Source: Autumnicola patrickiae
Lineage (GTDB): Bacteria > Bacteroidota > Bacteroidia > Flavobacteriales > Flavobacteriaceae
DNA length: 64,000 nucleotides
Direction of reading: 5' to 3'
Assembly (NCBI RefSeq): GCF_031846525.1
Contig: NZ_JAVRHM010000020.1
Coordinates: forward strand, 8,848-72,847
The notes under the pieces are model-generated. The model saw only the letters and a program-made list of their open reading frames with translations. It was not told the origin of the DNA and made no database searches. Shown here piece by piece: positions 1 to 8,108 of this stretch; the stretch's first letter is position 1, and each line of letters opens with the position of its first letter. Position numbers and translations under genes: made by a program.

Positions 1-96
1 TTTTTCGGTGAAATAAGGCAACATAGCATCAACAACTCTCTGGTCTACCGGAGTAGTGGCATTGTAGTCGAGATATATTTTCTTTTTTTCTGTCAC
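1..96 (-). CDS. Cysteine desulfurase (NifS/IscS-type), N-terminal fragment cut by window edge
   Basis: Only the first 32 codons lie in the window; the reading frame runs off base 1. It reads MTEKKKIYLDYNATTPVDQR and on to MLPYFTEK, the classic start of PLP-dependent class V cysteine desulfurases (motif YLDYNATTP). The start is taken as GTG at 96-94, since no ATG is in frame upstream and the homology begins right after it. It lies 74 bases downstream of the ModE-like gene on the same strand, behind a molybdenum hydroxylase. Enzymes of this family can deliver sulfur to the molybdenum cofactor of xanthine-oxidase-type enzymes (NifS4 of Rhodobacter capsulatus is the known case), so that is the inferred job here. 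A general Fe-S or tRNA-thiolation role cannot be excluded. SufS at 33396-34634 is a separate desulfurase. Confidence 0.75.
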   Translation of the reverse strand, partial: MTEKKKIYLDYNATTPVDQRVVDAMLPYFTEK

Positions 97-170
97 GCGC
101 GTTATGTATTCCTGTATATAACGGTTTTACAATTAAAGGGAACTTCAACGAAATTCCCTTCTTAAATGTA

Positions 171-506
171 CTAAAAGATCCTGATCATATCTTCCTGTTG
201 CTCCAGCAGTTCCCTGATTTTCTGCTGCAGGCTGTCATATTCCTGCATGGCTTTTACAGCATGTGGAGTAACTTCTGCTCCGCCTCCATGTTGCCCGCCT
301 TTTCTCAATATCACCCATGGCTTTTCAGAATGATTATTTAACCTCTGAACCAGATCCCAGGCTTTTTTATAAGACATATTCATTTGTCCCGCAGCTTTTG
401 AAAGCGATCCTTCCGTCTGGATACGCTTAACCAATTCGTTTGGGCCGGGGCCGTAGAATTTTTGACCTTCCTCCTCCACCCAACATTTGAATCTGATATT
501 TTTCAT
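171..506 (-). CDS. ModE-like winged-helix DNA-binding protein
   Basis: A 111-residue protein matching the N-terminal DNA-binding half of ModE (molybdate-responsive, LysR-type winged helix). Residues about 18-60 hold the helix-turn-helix: NELVKRIQTEGSLSKAAGQM then NMSYKKAWDLVQ, the family's recognition helix pattern (SYKxAW). A glycine-rich stretch GGQHGGGAEVT near residues 70-79 is the usual wing. The C-terminal molybdate-binding (MOP/TOBE) domains of full ModE are absent, as in many short ModE-like proteins, so molybdate sensing is uncertain. It starts 17 bases after the molybdopterin subunit gene ends and is probably cotranscribed with it. Inferred role: regulation of this molybdoenzyme operon. 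Confidence 0.8.
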   Translation of the reverse strand: MKNIRFKCWVEEEGQKFYGPGPNELVKRIQTEGSLSKAAGQMNMSYKKAWDLVQRLNNHSEKPWVILRKGGQHGGGAEVTPHAVKAMQEYDSLQQKIRELLEQQEDMIRIF

Positions 507-523
507 CGTAACAAGCTCCTTGA

Positions 524-2800
524 TCAGGTTTTTATTTCCTTGCTCTCAGTTCCTATTTCAGGGAAGAAAGGTTGTCTGTAAATCCTTTTTCCGGTTGCTT
601 TATAGAGTGCATTGGCCAACGCGCCCTGCACAGGAGGAAATGGAGGTTCTCCCAGACCTGTGGGATCTATACCGTTCTCTACAAAATGCACATCAATTTT
701 CTTTGGAGCTTCACGATGACGAATCAGCCTGTAAGAATCAAAATTACTTTGTTGTGTTACACCGTCTTCAAAAGTTAATTCACTGTAAAGGGCATGTCCA
801 ATACCATCTATAGTACCGCCTTCAACCATATTTATTGCTGCATCTGGATTTACCACAATTCCGCAGTCCACTGCACAGGTCACTTTATTAATTACGGGTT
901 CATTATCTTTTAAATCCATTTCCAGAACCTGGGCTACATAGGAATCATGACAGTAATAGGCAGCAACACCTTTGCCTGAAGAAGCATTGCTGCTCTCCCA
1001 TCCCGCTTTATCCCTTACCAGCTCCAATACTCCCGCATATCGGGCGGGATCATAATCATTATTTTCACCCACAGGATTATTACCTGCACGTTTAAGCATA
1101 TCAAGACGGAACTGAATAGGATCCTGTCCCATTTCTTCAGCCAGTTCATCCAGAAAAGATTGTTCTGCTCCTGCAATGAAATTAGATCTTGGTGCACGAA
1201 AGGCTCCAATAGAAATCTGCGAATCTGTTATCCAACTTTCCGCCAGATAATTATCTATAGCTCCCGCCGGGAAACGATTGGCAAAAAGCGGGCTCTCCCC
1301 CACTCCCCCGGCATTTACGTGGAAGGCGGTGAGATTGTTGTTGACATCCAGTGCAGCCTTATAGGTTACCTGATAGGCCGGTCTATAGACTCCGTTGGTC
1401 ATGTCGTCCTCCCGGCTGTACACAAGTTTTACCGGTGCTCCTACTTTATGGGAAATAACGGCGGCTTCCACAAGAAAATTTCCATAAAGCCGGCGACCAA
1501 AACCACCACCCATACGGGTCATTTGAATATCTATATTCTCCAGGTCCATTCCAAAGCGTTTGCTTATGCTTTTCTCAGCAAACTCGGGGGTTTGGATAGG
1601 GCCCAGTAACTCTGCTTTCTCATCGGTGACATTTGCAAAAAAGTTCATTGGTTCCATGCAATTATGCGCAAGGAACGGGCAGCTGTATGTCCGCTCGATT
1701 ACCCGGGCTGCATTCTTAAAAGCCTTTTCTGGATCACCGTCCTTTCTTATCATTTCTGACTTTTCAGAAGCAACTTCGTTCATTATAGTACGATGTATTT
1801 CCGAATTTTCGAGTCCGCCAGAATCTCTTAAGGCCTGGGATTTTTCGAGGATTTCTATTTCTTCTACCAGTTCAGGTTTTAGATCCCATTCTACCTTTAA
1901 GGCTTTCTTGGCCTGCATCACCTGCCAGGTGGAATCACCTACCACTGCTACTAATTTTGGAAAGGAAGTAGTGTCACTCCATTCCCGCTCCATATCATCA
2001 GGATAAGTATTTATCACAAAAACATCCTTTATCCCCGGCATATCCTTTACCTCATCTGCATCCATGGACTTGAATTGCATTCCAAAAGCGGGCGGTTGAA
2101 CGATCATCGCAATGAGCATATCATCCCGGTGAACATCAAGACCAAATAATGGCTGACCTGTTACTATTTTCTTGGCATCTACGTTCTTACGCGAGGTGCC
2201 AATTATTTTAAAATTATTATTTTCTTTTAGTACTACTTCTTCTGGAACATCAACTTGTGCGGCAGCTTTGGCGATCTCTCCGTAACCTATAGATCTGTCA
2301 CTACCTGCATGTGTTATAATTCCTTTTTCTACAGAAAGTTCAGAAACCGGAACATCCCATTCCTTTGCCGCAGCCATAATCAACATTTGTCGTGCTGTAG
2401 CCCCTGCCATTCTTAGCGGCTCCCAGCTTTGACGAATAGACTGGCTTCCCCCGGCAATTTGCCTGGAGAAAATATCAGTATTTAAAGGCGCCTGTTCTAC
2501 GATCACATTGTTCCAGTCCACATCCAGTTCTTCGGCTACGAGCATTGGCATGGCCGTCTTCACATTTTGCCCTATTTCCGGATTTGGGGAAAATATAGTC
2601 ACCACTCCATTATCACCAATTTTGAGGTAACCATTTATTTCAAACCATTCATCTGGCATTTCCAGTGCAACTTCGCTGCCGCTTTCCTCTGCTGAACGTT
2701 TACATGCCAGCCAGTTAAAACCAATCAGCAATCCGCCGCCGGCAAGAGAAACATTTTTTATAAATGATCTTCTGCCCATTCCTGTTTTTACTTTACTCAT
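524..2800 (-). CDS. Molybdopterin-binding subunit of xanthine-oxidase-family hydroxylase (isoquinoline 1-oxidoreductase beta-like)
   Basis: A 758-residue large subunit of the IorB / aldehyde-oxidase type. The N-terminus is a Tat signal: GRRSFIKNVSLAGGG, then a hydrophobic stretch and a Cys in NWLAC, so it is exported folded and may be lipid-anchored. Typical MCD-cofactor motifs follow: IAGGSQSIRQSW, TRMGGGFGRR near the middle, SFRAPRSN-like IGAFRAPRSN, and near the C-terminus GLGEPPFPPV, whose Glu is the family's catalytic base. No FAD domain is present, and no separate FAD subunit gene lies nearby, matching the two-subunit IorAB group that passes electrons to a cytochrome or other acceptor. 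It begins 25 bases after the 2Fe-2S subunit gene. The substrate (aldehyde, N-heterocycle or other) cannot be told from sequence. Confidence 0.9.
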   Translation of the reverse strand: MSKVKTGMGRRSFIKNVSLAGGGLLIGFNWLACKRSAEESGSEVALEMPDEWFEINGYLKIGDNGVVTIFSPNPEIGQNVKTAMPMLVAEELDVDWNNVIVEQAPLNTDIFSRQIAGGSQSIRQSWEPLRMAGATARQMLIMAAAKEWDVPVSELSVEKGIITHAGSDRSIGYGEIAKAAAQVDVPEEVVLKENNNFKIIGTSRKNVDAKKIVTGQPLFGLDVHRDDMLIAMIVQPPAFGMQFKSMDADEVKDMPGIKDVFVINTYPDDMEREWSDTTSFPKLVAVVGDSTWQVMQAKKALKVEWDLKPELVEEIEILEKSQALRDSGGLENSEIHRTIMNEVASEKSEMIRKDGDPEKAFKNAARVIERTYSCPFLAHNCMEPMNFFANVTDEKAELLGPIQTPEFAEKSISKRFGMDLENIDIQMTRMGGGFGRRLYGNFLVEAAVISHKVGAPVKLVYSREDDMTNGVYRPAYQVTYKAALDVNNNLTAFHVNAGGVGESPLFANRFPAGAIDNYLAESWITDSQISIGAFRAPRSNFIAGAEQSFLDELAEEMGQDPIQFRLDMLKRAGNNPVGENNDYDPARYAGVLELVRDKAGWESSNASSGKGVAAYYCHDSYVAQVLEMDLKDNEPVINKVTCAVDCGIVVNPDAAINMVEGGTIDGIGHALYSELTFEDGVTQQSNFDSYRLIRHREAPKKIDVHFVENGIDPTGLGEPPFPPVQGALANALYKATGKRIYRQPFFPEIGTESKEIKT

Positions 2801-2825
2801 CTCTTTTCGGGTTTATTAACTGACT

Positions 2826-3290
2826 TTATACGATCTTAGAATTTGAAGCTGTTTTAATAGCAGCCTTTATCCTGGTATATGTTCCGCAGCGGCAAATATT
2901 ACCGTTCATGGCATTTTCTATTTCAGTATCACTGGGACTCGGATTTCTGTTTAGCAAGGAGGAGGCAGACATGATCTGGCCTGCCTGGCAATAACCGCAT
3001 TGAGGCACATCATGCTCCAGCCATGCTTTTTGAACGGGATGATCACCTTCTTTGGAAAGTCCTTCAATAGTTGTGATTTTGTTGTCCCTTACAGATGAGA
3101 CAGGAAGCTGGCAGGATCTAACGGCGGAGCCATTCAAATGGATTGTGCAGGCGCCACACTGTGCAATACCACACCCATATTTTGTTCCCACTAATTTTAA
3201 ATGATCACGTAAAACCCACAATATCGGAGTATCCGAAGCCACATCTACTTCTAAACTTTCTCCGTTTACATTAAGTGTATATACTGACAT
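2826..3290 (-). CDS. 2Fe-2S subunit of molybdenum hydroxylase (isoquinoline 1-oxidoreductase alpha-like)
   Basis: A 154-residue electron-transfer subunit with two 2Fe-2S domains. The N-terminal plant-ferredoxin-like domain has ligands in YGCGIAQCGACTIH and a fourth Cys in RSCQLP. The C-terminal helical domain has CGYCQAGQIM and NICRCGTYTRI. This is the full length expected for IorA/CoxS-type subunits. It has no signal peptide, so export presumably occurs by hitch-hiking with the Tat-tagged large subunit encoded next. It is first in the minus-strand operon; the 165 bases upstream hold no clear TAnnTTTG promoter. Confidence 0.92.
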   Translation of the reverse strand: MSVYTLNVNGESLEVDVASDTPILWVLRDHLKLVGTKYGCGIAQCGACTIHLNGSAVRSCQLPVSSVRDNKITTIEGLSKEGDHPVQKAWLEHDVPQCGYCQAGQIMSASSLLNRNPSPSDTEIENAMNGNICRCGTYTRIKAAIKTASNSKIV

Positions 3291-3455
3291 AAAGCAAATT
3301 TTTCTAAAAATTACTGTTTTTTCTGATAAACCAAGGTATTTTCAAATAAATAAATTGAAACCACTTAAAATCTTAAATGTGTACCAGGGCTAATATCAAT
3401 TATTATTTGATGCTTTCTTTATTGAGCGGTGTATAAATATTAGATATTTTCTGAA

Positions 3456-4352
3456 TTGACTCCCCTTGTAGTGGGAATAATTTTAGTGGTACCGCCCCAG
3501 GTTTATATCGAGAGATTAAATAATGCAGAATATTCAGGAAGTAATTTAGATTTCTGGTCTTCCCATGCTTTCCGCGGAATTTATCCCGAAGGCAACTTCA
3601 GCTGGCACCACCTGTGGTTTCTTCCGTACCTGCTGGCATTTTCCCTTGCACTGACTCCGCTATTCCTTTACTTCAGAAATAATCCGGATAATCAATTCTT
3701 AAACTGGATTAAGGAACAGGTAAAAGCGCCCGTTGGCTTCCTCTGGTTTTTATTGCCGCTGTATTTGGCGCAGATCCTGTTAAAGCCATATTTCCCGGAA
3801 ACCCATGCGTTTGTAGGGGATTGGTACACGCTGGTGAATTATAGCCTTCTGTTCTTCTATGGGTTTGTTCTTATTACTATCAAAGAAATATTCTGGAAGA
3901 TTGTACTTGATAACATAAGAATCTTTCTGCTTTCCGGAATGGTTTTCTTCAGTGTTTACCTGCTGCTGGTTCTCAGATCTACTGATATATTTTTGGCAGA
4001 TTATCTGATTCCTTTGATTGTTGATATTAATTCCTGGAGCTGGATTCTGGCTCTTTTTGGATTTGCAGCAAGATATCTTAACAAGAAAAGCACAGCATTA
4101 TCTTATGCAAACGAGACGGTGTATCCGTTTTACATTCTGCATCAAACGGTGATCATCTGCCTTGGGTATTCCCTAAAGGATTTTGATTTCGGGTTTTGGC
4201 AGAAAGCCGATTTTATGGTAGCCGGAACTTTTATTACCTCCTGGATTTTGTATGAATTCCTCATTAGAAGAATCGGGTTTCTACGTCCCCTGTTCGGACT
4301 AAAAACTGAAGAATCAAAATCAACTAAGGCAGGTGTGGTAGCAGAGGTGTAA
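3456..4352 (+). pseudogene. Acyltransferase-3 / OpgC-like membrane protein, 5'-truncated
   Basis: The frame encodes about 298 residues rich in membrane helices and matches the acyltransferase-3 family in its glucan-biosynthesis (OpgC/MdoC-like) form: VPPQVYIERL, WHHLWFLPYL, YPFYILHQT. Family members have about 380-400 residues and start with a first helix carrying the catalytic region (DWLR, then FH), about 95 residues before VPPQVY. That part is missing: an in-frame TAG at 3443-3445 closes the frame, and the 165 bases before it are AT-rich with no matching coding in any frame. The only starts are TTG at 3456 or a later codon. I read it as a remnant; the catalytic His of the lost N-terminus would make the product inactive. 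Codon use is like the neighbours. Confidence 0.65.
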
Positions 4353-4585
4353 CAATTTAAATTCCTCCTTTTTTTGCTCAAAATTTTGTGATCTTAAGCA
4401 ATAAAGCAAAAATTATTATCCGGTAGAGCAGGAATGACATACCATTACACTCTAAAATTTCAATTAATTCACCTTCTCAAAAAATCAGCTGATAATAATT
4501 GGAAAAAATTATTCTAAAAAAGATGGATTTTCTACGCAACCATTCCGCAGCACCTGTATCTAATAAATACACTAATCCACTAATT

Positions 4586-6091
4586 ATGAAAAACTTAAAA
4601 TATTTTCTGATCTTTTTCAGCTTAATTCAGTTTTCTTGTGAAACAGAGCTACCAGAACAAACAGAAACAACAGGCAGAAACCAATACCTTAATAATGCTC
4701 TTAATGGTGGAGATTATTTTGATCCTGGAGAGGTTTCACTACCAGGCGATTCTTACAATGAATATGAAGAAAACCAGTTTATTTATACTGCAGAGGAGCC
4801 TGTTTCAACTTTTTCTATTGATGCTGATGGCGCATCTTATGGAAATGTACGCAGGTTTATAATGCAGGAAAATCAGTTACCTCCTAAAGGAGCGATCAGA
4901 ACTGAAGAATTGATCAATTATTTTGACCTGGACTATAATTTTGACAATGATCCTCATCCAATCGCCCTGAACGGGGAAGTTAGTCGCAGTCCATGGAATA
5001 ATGCAAATAAACTGGTGAGGATAGGCATAAAAGCAAAACCTATAGAAAAAGAAAATTTACCACCTTCTAACTTTGTTTTTCTTATAGATGTTTCCGGTTC
5101 TATGGGAAGTGAAGATAAACTTCAGTTATTAAAAAACGGGTTTAAGTATTTTGTTGATGAGCTGGATGATAATGACAAAGTAGCGCTTGTAACCTATGCC
5201 GGCTCTGCGGGTGTTATTTTAGAATCTACTCCGGGTAGTGAAAAGCAGAAGATTAAAAGCGCTATAGATCAATTAGGAGCTGGAGGCAGCACTGCCGGTG
5301 CAGAAGGTATTGTTACCGCGTATAAAATTGCCCAGGAAAATTTTATTGAAAATGGAAATAACAGGGTGGTTATTGGAACCGACGGAGATTTTAATGTAGG
5401 AATTTCCAGCCAGGAAGATTTGATAAGTTTGATTGAGGAAAAAAGAGAATCCGGTGTTTTTATTACTGTGCTTGGGGTTGGCCGTGGTAACTTAAACGAT
5501 GCAGCCCTGGAACAAATAGCCAATAACGGTAATGGCACTTATGAATATATAGACAACCTTGAGCAGCTTAGGAAGGTATTTATTTATGATTATAACAAAT
5601 TTTATACCGTAGCAAAAGATGTAAAAATTCAGATAGATTTTAATCCGAAAGTTGTTGAAGCTTACCGCCTTATAGGTTATGAAAACCGGGTTTTGGAAGA
5701 AGAAGATTTTGAGGATGATGAAAAAGATGCCGGGGAAATTGGTGCCGGGCAAAATATAACTGCGCTTTATGAAATTATCCCTGCCCATAACCCAGACATT
5801 AGCCTTGCGGCTTTGGCTGTTGATTTTAGATATAAAAATCCCGACAGCGATACGAGCATTCCAATTCAACTGGAAATTTTTGATGAAGGAAATTCGTTTG
5901 ACCAGTCATCAGATTATTTAAAATTTACAGCAAGTGTGGCTTCATTTTCTATGTTGCTATCAGATTCTCAATTTAAAGGGACAAGTAGCTATGATAAAAT
6001 CCTTCAATGGCTAAGCGCTACGAATTTAAGAGATGAGCATGGATTTAAGGCTGAATTTAAACAGATTGTTGAAAAAGCCCGCAGTCTTTAA
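4586..6091 (+). CDS. VWA-domain lipoprotein (YfbK-like)
   Basis: The chosen start is the ATG at 4586, because it begins a clean lipoprotein signal (MKNLKYFLIFFSLIQFSC); a longer reading from 4499 only adds non-signal residues. The mature protein has an N-terminal domain typical of YfbK-like proteins (STFSIDADGASYGNVRRFI, then PPKGAIRTEELINYFDL), then a von Willebrand factor A domain with a complete MIDAS metal site (DVSGSMGSE, later GTDGDFNVG), and a C-terminal DUF3520-like region (YDKILQWLSA, GFKAEFKQIVEKA). Members are envelope proteins of unknown exact role, probably in protein-protein adhesion. It lacks the N-terminal carboxypeptidase-regulatory-like domain that some Bacteroidota homologues carry. 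It stands alone, not in an operon. Confidence 0.88.
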   Translation: MKNLKYFLIFFSLIQFSCETELPEQTETTGRNQYLNNALNGGDYFDPGEVSLPGDSYNEYEENQFIYTAEEPVSTFSIDADGASYGNVRRFIMQENQLPPKGAIRTEELINYFDLDYNFDNDPHPIALNGEVSRSPWNNANKLVRIGIKAKPIEKENLPPSNFVFLIDVSGSMGSEDKLQLLKNGFKYFVDELDDNDKVALVTYAGSAGVILESTPGSEKQKIKSAIDQLGAGGSTAGAEGIVTAYKIAQENFIENGNNRVVIGTDGDFNVGISSQEDLISLIEEKRESGVFITVLGVGRGNLNDAALEQIANNGNGTYEYIDNLEQLRKVFIYDYNKFYTVAKDVKIQIDFNPKVVEAYRLIGYENRVLEEEDFEDDEKDAGEIGAGQNITALYEIIPAHNPDISLAALAVDFRYKNPDSDTSIPIQLEIFDEGNSFDQSSDYLKFTASVASFSMLLSDSQFKGTSSYDKILQWLSATNLRDEHGFKAEFKQIVEKARSL

Positions 6092-6731
6092 ACAGGGTTT
6101 AAATTTAATATAACAATATTAAATATCGAATCCTTCAGAAAATTTCTTTTAGCTAAAGGAATAGATAAATTTGCCAATTTTCAGGATAGGTTGAATATTA
6201 TTAATGGCAATTGACATTTTTATGGTGCATTTCAATTTTTTCAGAACATTTGTAAGAACGTCACCCATAAAAATGTCCAAATTTGAAATAAATAAGTCAG
6301 TTCAGGAGGCGAGATTTTAACTAAAAAGCAACTATAAAGGTTATTCTAGAAGTAAGAATCAGTTTCTTTCGATTCTGAAGTGGTAAAAACCTCAAAAAAG
6401 GATAAAAAATCATTTTTTAAGGAAGAAAAGAGCTTCAGGAGGGCAAAATAGGAGGTTTTAATCTGAAAATGCTTTTTGCTATAGTAATAAGTTACGATAG
6501 GCTTTTCCAAAGCCTACCTTCAAAAATGACAATTTTCGGCCTTATATTAAGAAACAGATACTTATTGCTCTTCCATTATTCAGTTATTATCTCATAAATC
6601 AGTTTTTGGGAGCTTTTTTACTCTGAAGAAGTAGATTTTTATGATTATTTACTGCTTCAGAATAAAATAACGTTGCATTACTTTTCAGTTTCAGAATTAC
6701 CTCTGATATTTGCATCTTGTCAAATTGAAAC
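6092..6731. other. 640-base non-coding stretch with two inverted repeats
   Basis: No convincing gene is seen in either strand; the stretch is AT-rich with scattered stops. Two structures stand out. At 6213-6277, arms GACATTTTTATGG and CCATAAAAATGTC (13 of 13 paired) flank about 39 bases, with partial pairing beyond. At 6498-6516 is a tight hairpin TAGGCTTT-TCC-AAAGCCTA. Neither is followed by a T-run of terminator quality. The rest is unassigned. Confidence 0.6.
6213..6277. repeat. 13-bp inverted repeat pair, 39-base loop
   Basis: Arms at 6213-6225 and 6265-6277 are perfectly complementary. The outer flanks (TGGCAATT and CAAATTTG) pair partly. It may be a decayed small mobile element end pair or an RNA structure; no target-site duplication is evident. 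Confidence 0.5.
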
Positions 6732-7889
6732 ATGGAAACCAAGAAGCAGCAGCGCATAGCATTGAGTATTTATTTTTTTCTCTCAGGCGTCTGTTTTTCA
6801 ACCTGGGCTTCCCGTATTCCTACCATTAAATCCTCTTTTGATCTTAACGAAGCCGAACTTGGAAACCTGCTGCTAACCATGCCGGTAAGTTCTCTTATTG
6901 GATTACCAATTTCCGGATGGCTGGTGTCGCGTTTTAATAGCCGGCCGCCTTTGCTGGCTTCTATTCTATTTTTTTCGATCGCACTTATAGGAATTGGTTA
7001 TGCAGACACTCTCCTCTTATTGATAATTTCCATATTTATGTTTTCCTTTTGCATGAGGATCCTGAATATATCTATGAACACCCAGGCAATAACCCTTCAA
7101 AAAGGCTACGGAAAAAAAATAAACGGTTCTTTTCACGGTCTCTGGAGTACCGGCGGACTCACCGGCGTGGGATTTTCTACTTTAATGCTTAAACTGGACG
7201 TCCCGATGCTGGAACACCTGGCGATGGTCTCTGCGGTGACCTTTATTGCCGCAATTGTCTCTTACAGATTCCTGCTTACCAATGATCGTGCGCCGCAGGG
7301 CAACAAATTAAAACTTGGAAAACCAGATAAGTTCATCCTTTACCTGGGATTGCTGGTATTTTTCGCTGCGCTTTGTGAAGGCGGAATGTTTGACTGGAGC
7401 GGAGTATATTTTAAGGAGGTAATTGGAGAAGAAATTTTTACGCTGGGGTATTTTATTTTCATGCTTTTTATGGCTGGTTCCCGGTTTATTTCTGATATCC
7501 TGGTGGATCGCTTCGGAATGAAAAGGATGTACATTTACAGCTCCATTTTTATTTCAGTCGGGATTATTATGGTAATTATTTTCCCTTATTTCTGGCCTGC
7601 AATTGTTGGATTCAGCCTTGTAGGGATGGGTGTGGCTTCTATTATTCCAATGACTTTTACATTGGCCGGAAGATCATCTAAATATTCAGCAGGAATGGCA
7701 GTTTCTATTATTGCTACTTATGCCATTGTTGGGATGCTTCTTGGGCCGCCACTTATAGGTTACCTTGCTAATGCCTTCAATTTACAACTTTCGTTCATTT
7801 TATTTGTCATTGCCGGATTAATGCTAATTCCGGTTTCACAACTCTTCTTCAGACATGAAAGTAAAATGAAAGAAGAAGATATTGCTTGA
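6732..7889 (+). CDS. MFS transporter (YbjJ/fucose-permease-like)
   Basis: A 385-residue protein with about 12 hydrophobic helices in two halves, the standard major-facilitator size. The first helix region (FFLSGVCFSTWASRIPTIK) and the motif GLPISGWLVSRFNSRPP in the loop between helices 2 and 3 (MFS motif A variant) place it in the family. The central motif NGSFHGLWSTGGLTG resembles YbjJ/FucP-type proteins that move sugars or small organic compounds. The substrate is not known. It precedes the polysaccharide genes by 219 bases and could import a released sugar, but nothing ties it to them directly. GATATTTG at 6708-6715 is one base off the Bacteroidota -7 box. Confidence 0.85.
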   Translation: METKKQQRIALSIYFFLSGVCFSTWASRIPTIKSSFDLNEAELGNLLLTMPVSSLIGLPISGWLVSRFNSRPPLLASILFFSIALIGIGYADTLLLLIISIFMFSFCMRILNISMNTQAITLQKGYGKKINGSFHGLWSTGGLTGVGFSTLMLKLDVPMLEHLAMVSAVTFIAAIVSYRFLLTNDRAPQGNKLKLGKPDKFILYLGLLVFFAALCEGGMFDWSGVYFKEVIGEEIFTLGYFIFMLFMAGSRFISDILVDRFGMKRMYIYSSIFISVGIIMVIIFPYFWPAIVGFSLVGMGVASIIPMTFTLAGRSSKYSAGMAVSIIATYAIVGMLLGPPLIGYLANAFNLQLSFILFVIAGLMLIPVSQLFFRHESKMKEEDIA

Positions 7890-8108
7890 AATTACATTTA
7901 AATTCTAATTGTTGTAACCCTTCACCCCCTCTGTCCTCGACTTCTAGGAATAGGTATTTAACTGTGAACAACGGGACAATATCTTACGGTGAAGATTAAA
8001 TCTATCTTCACTTTTTTCAAAAAATTGCTTACATTTAACGAAACCGATTGCATTCTTTACATCGGCATGTTAAATATTAATAAGACCAACAACAAACCAA
8101 ATCCCTTT

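Noticed and set aside
1160..2006. Two long plus-strand frames inside the molybdopterin subunit gene
   Set aside because: They are antisense to a full-length, motif-bearing gene and have no recognisable domain or start signal.
3300..3455. Missing N-terminus of the acyltransferase in another frame upstream
   Set aside because: The 155 bases are AT-rich with stops in all frames and show no DWLR or FH motif.
6092..6731. A decayed gene or tRNA in the 640-base gap
   Set aside because: No frame longer than a few dozen codons shows family motifs, and no tRNA-like cloverleaf or CCA end was found.
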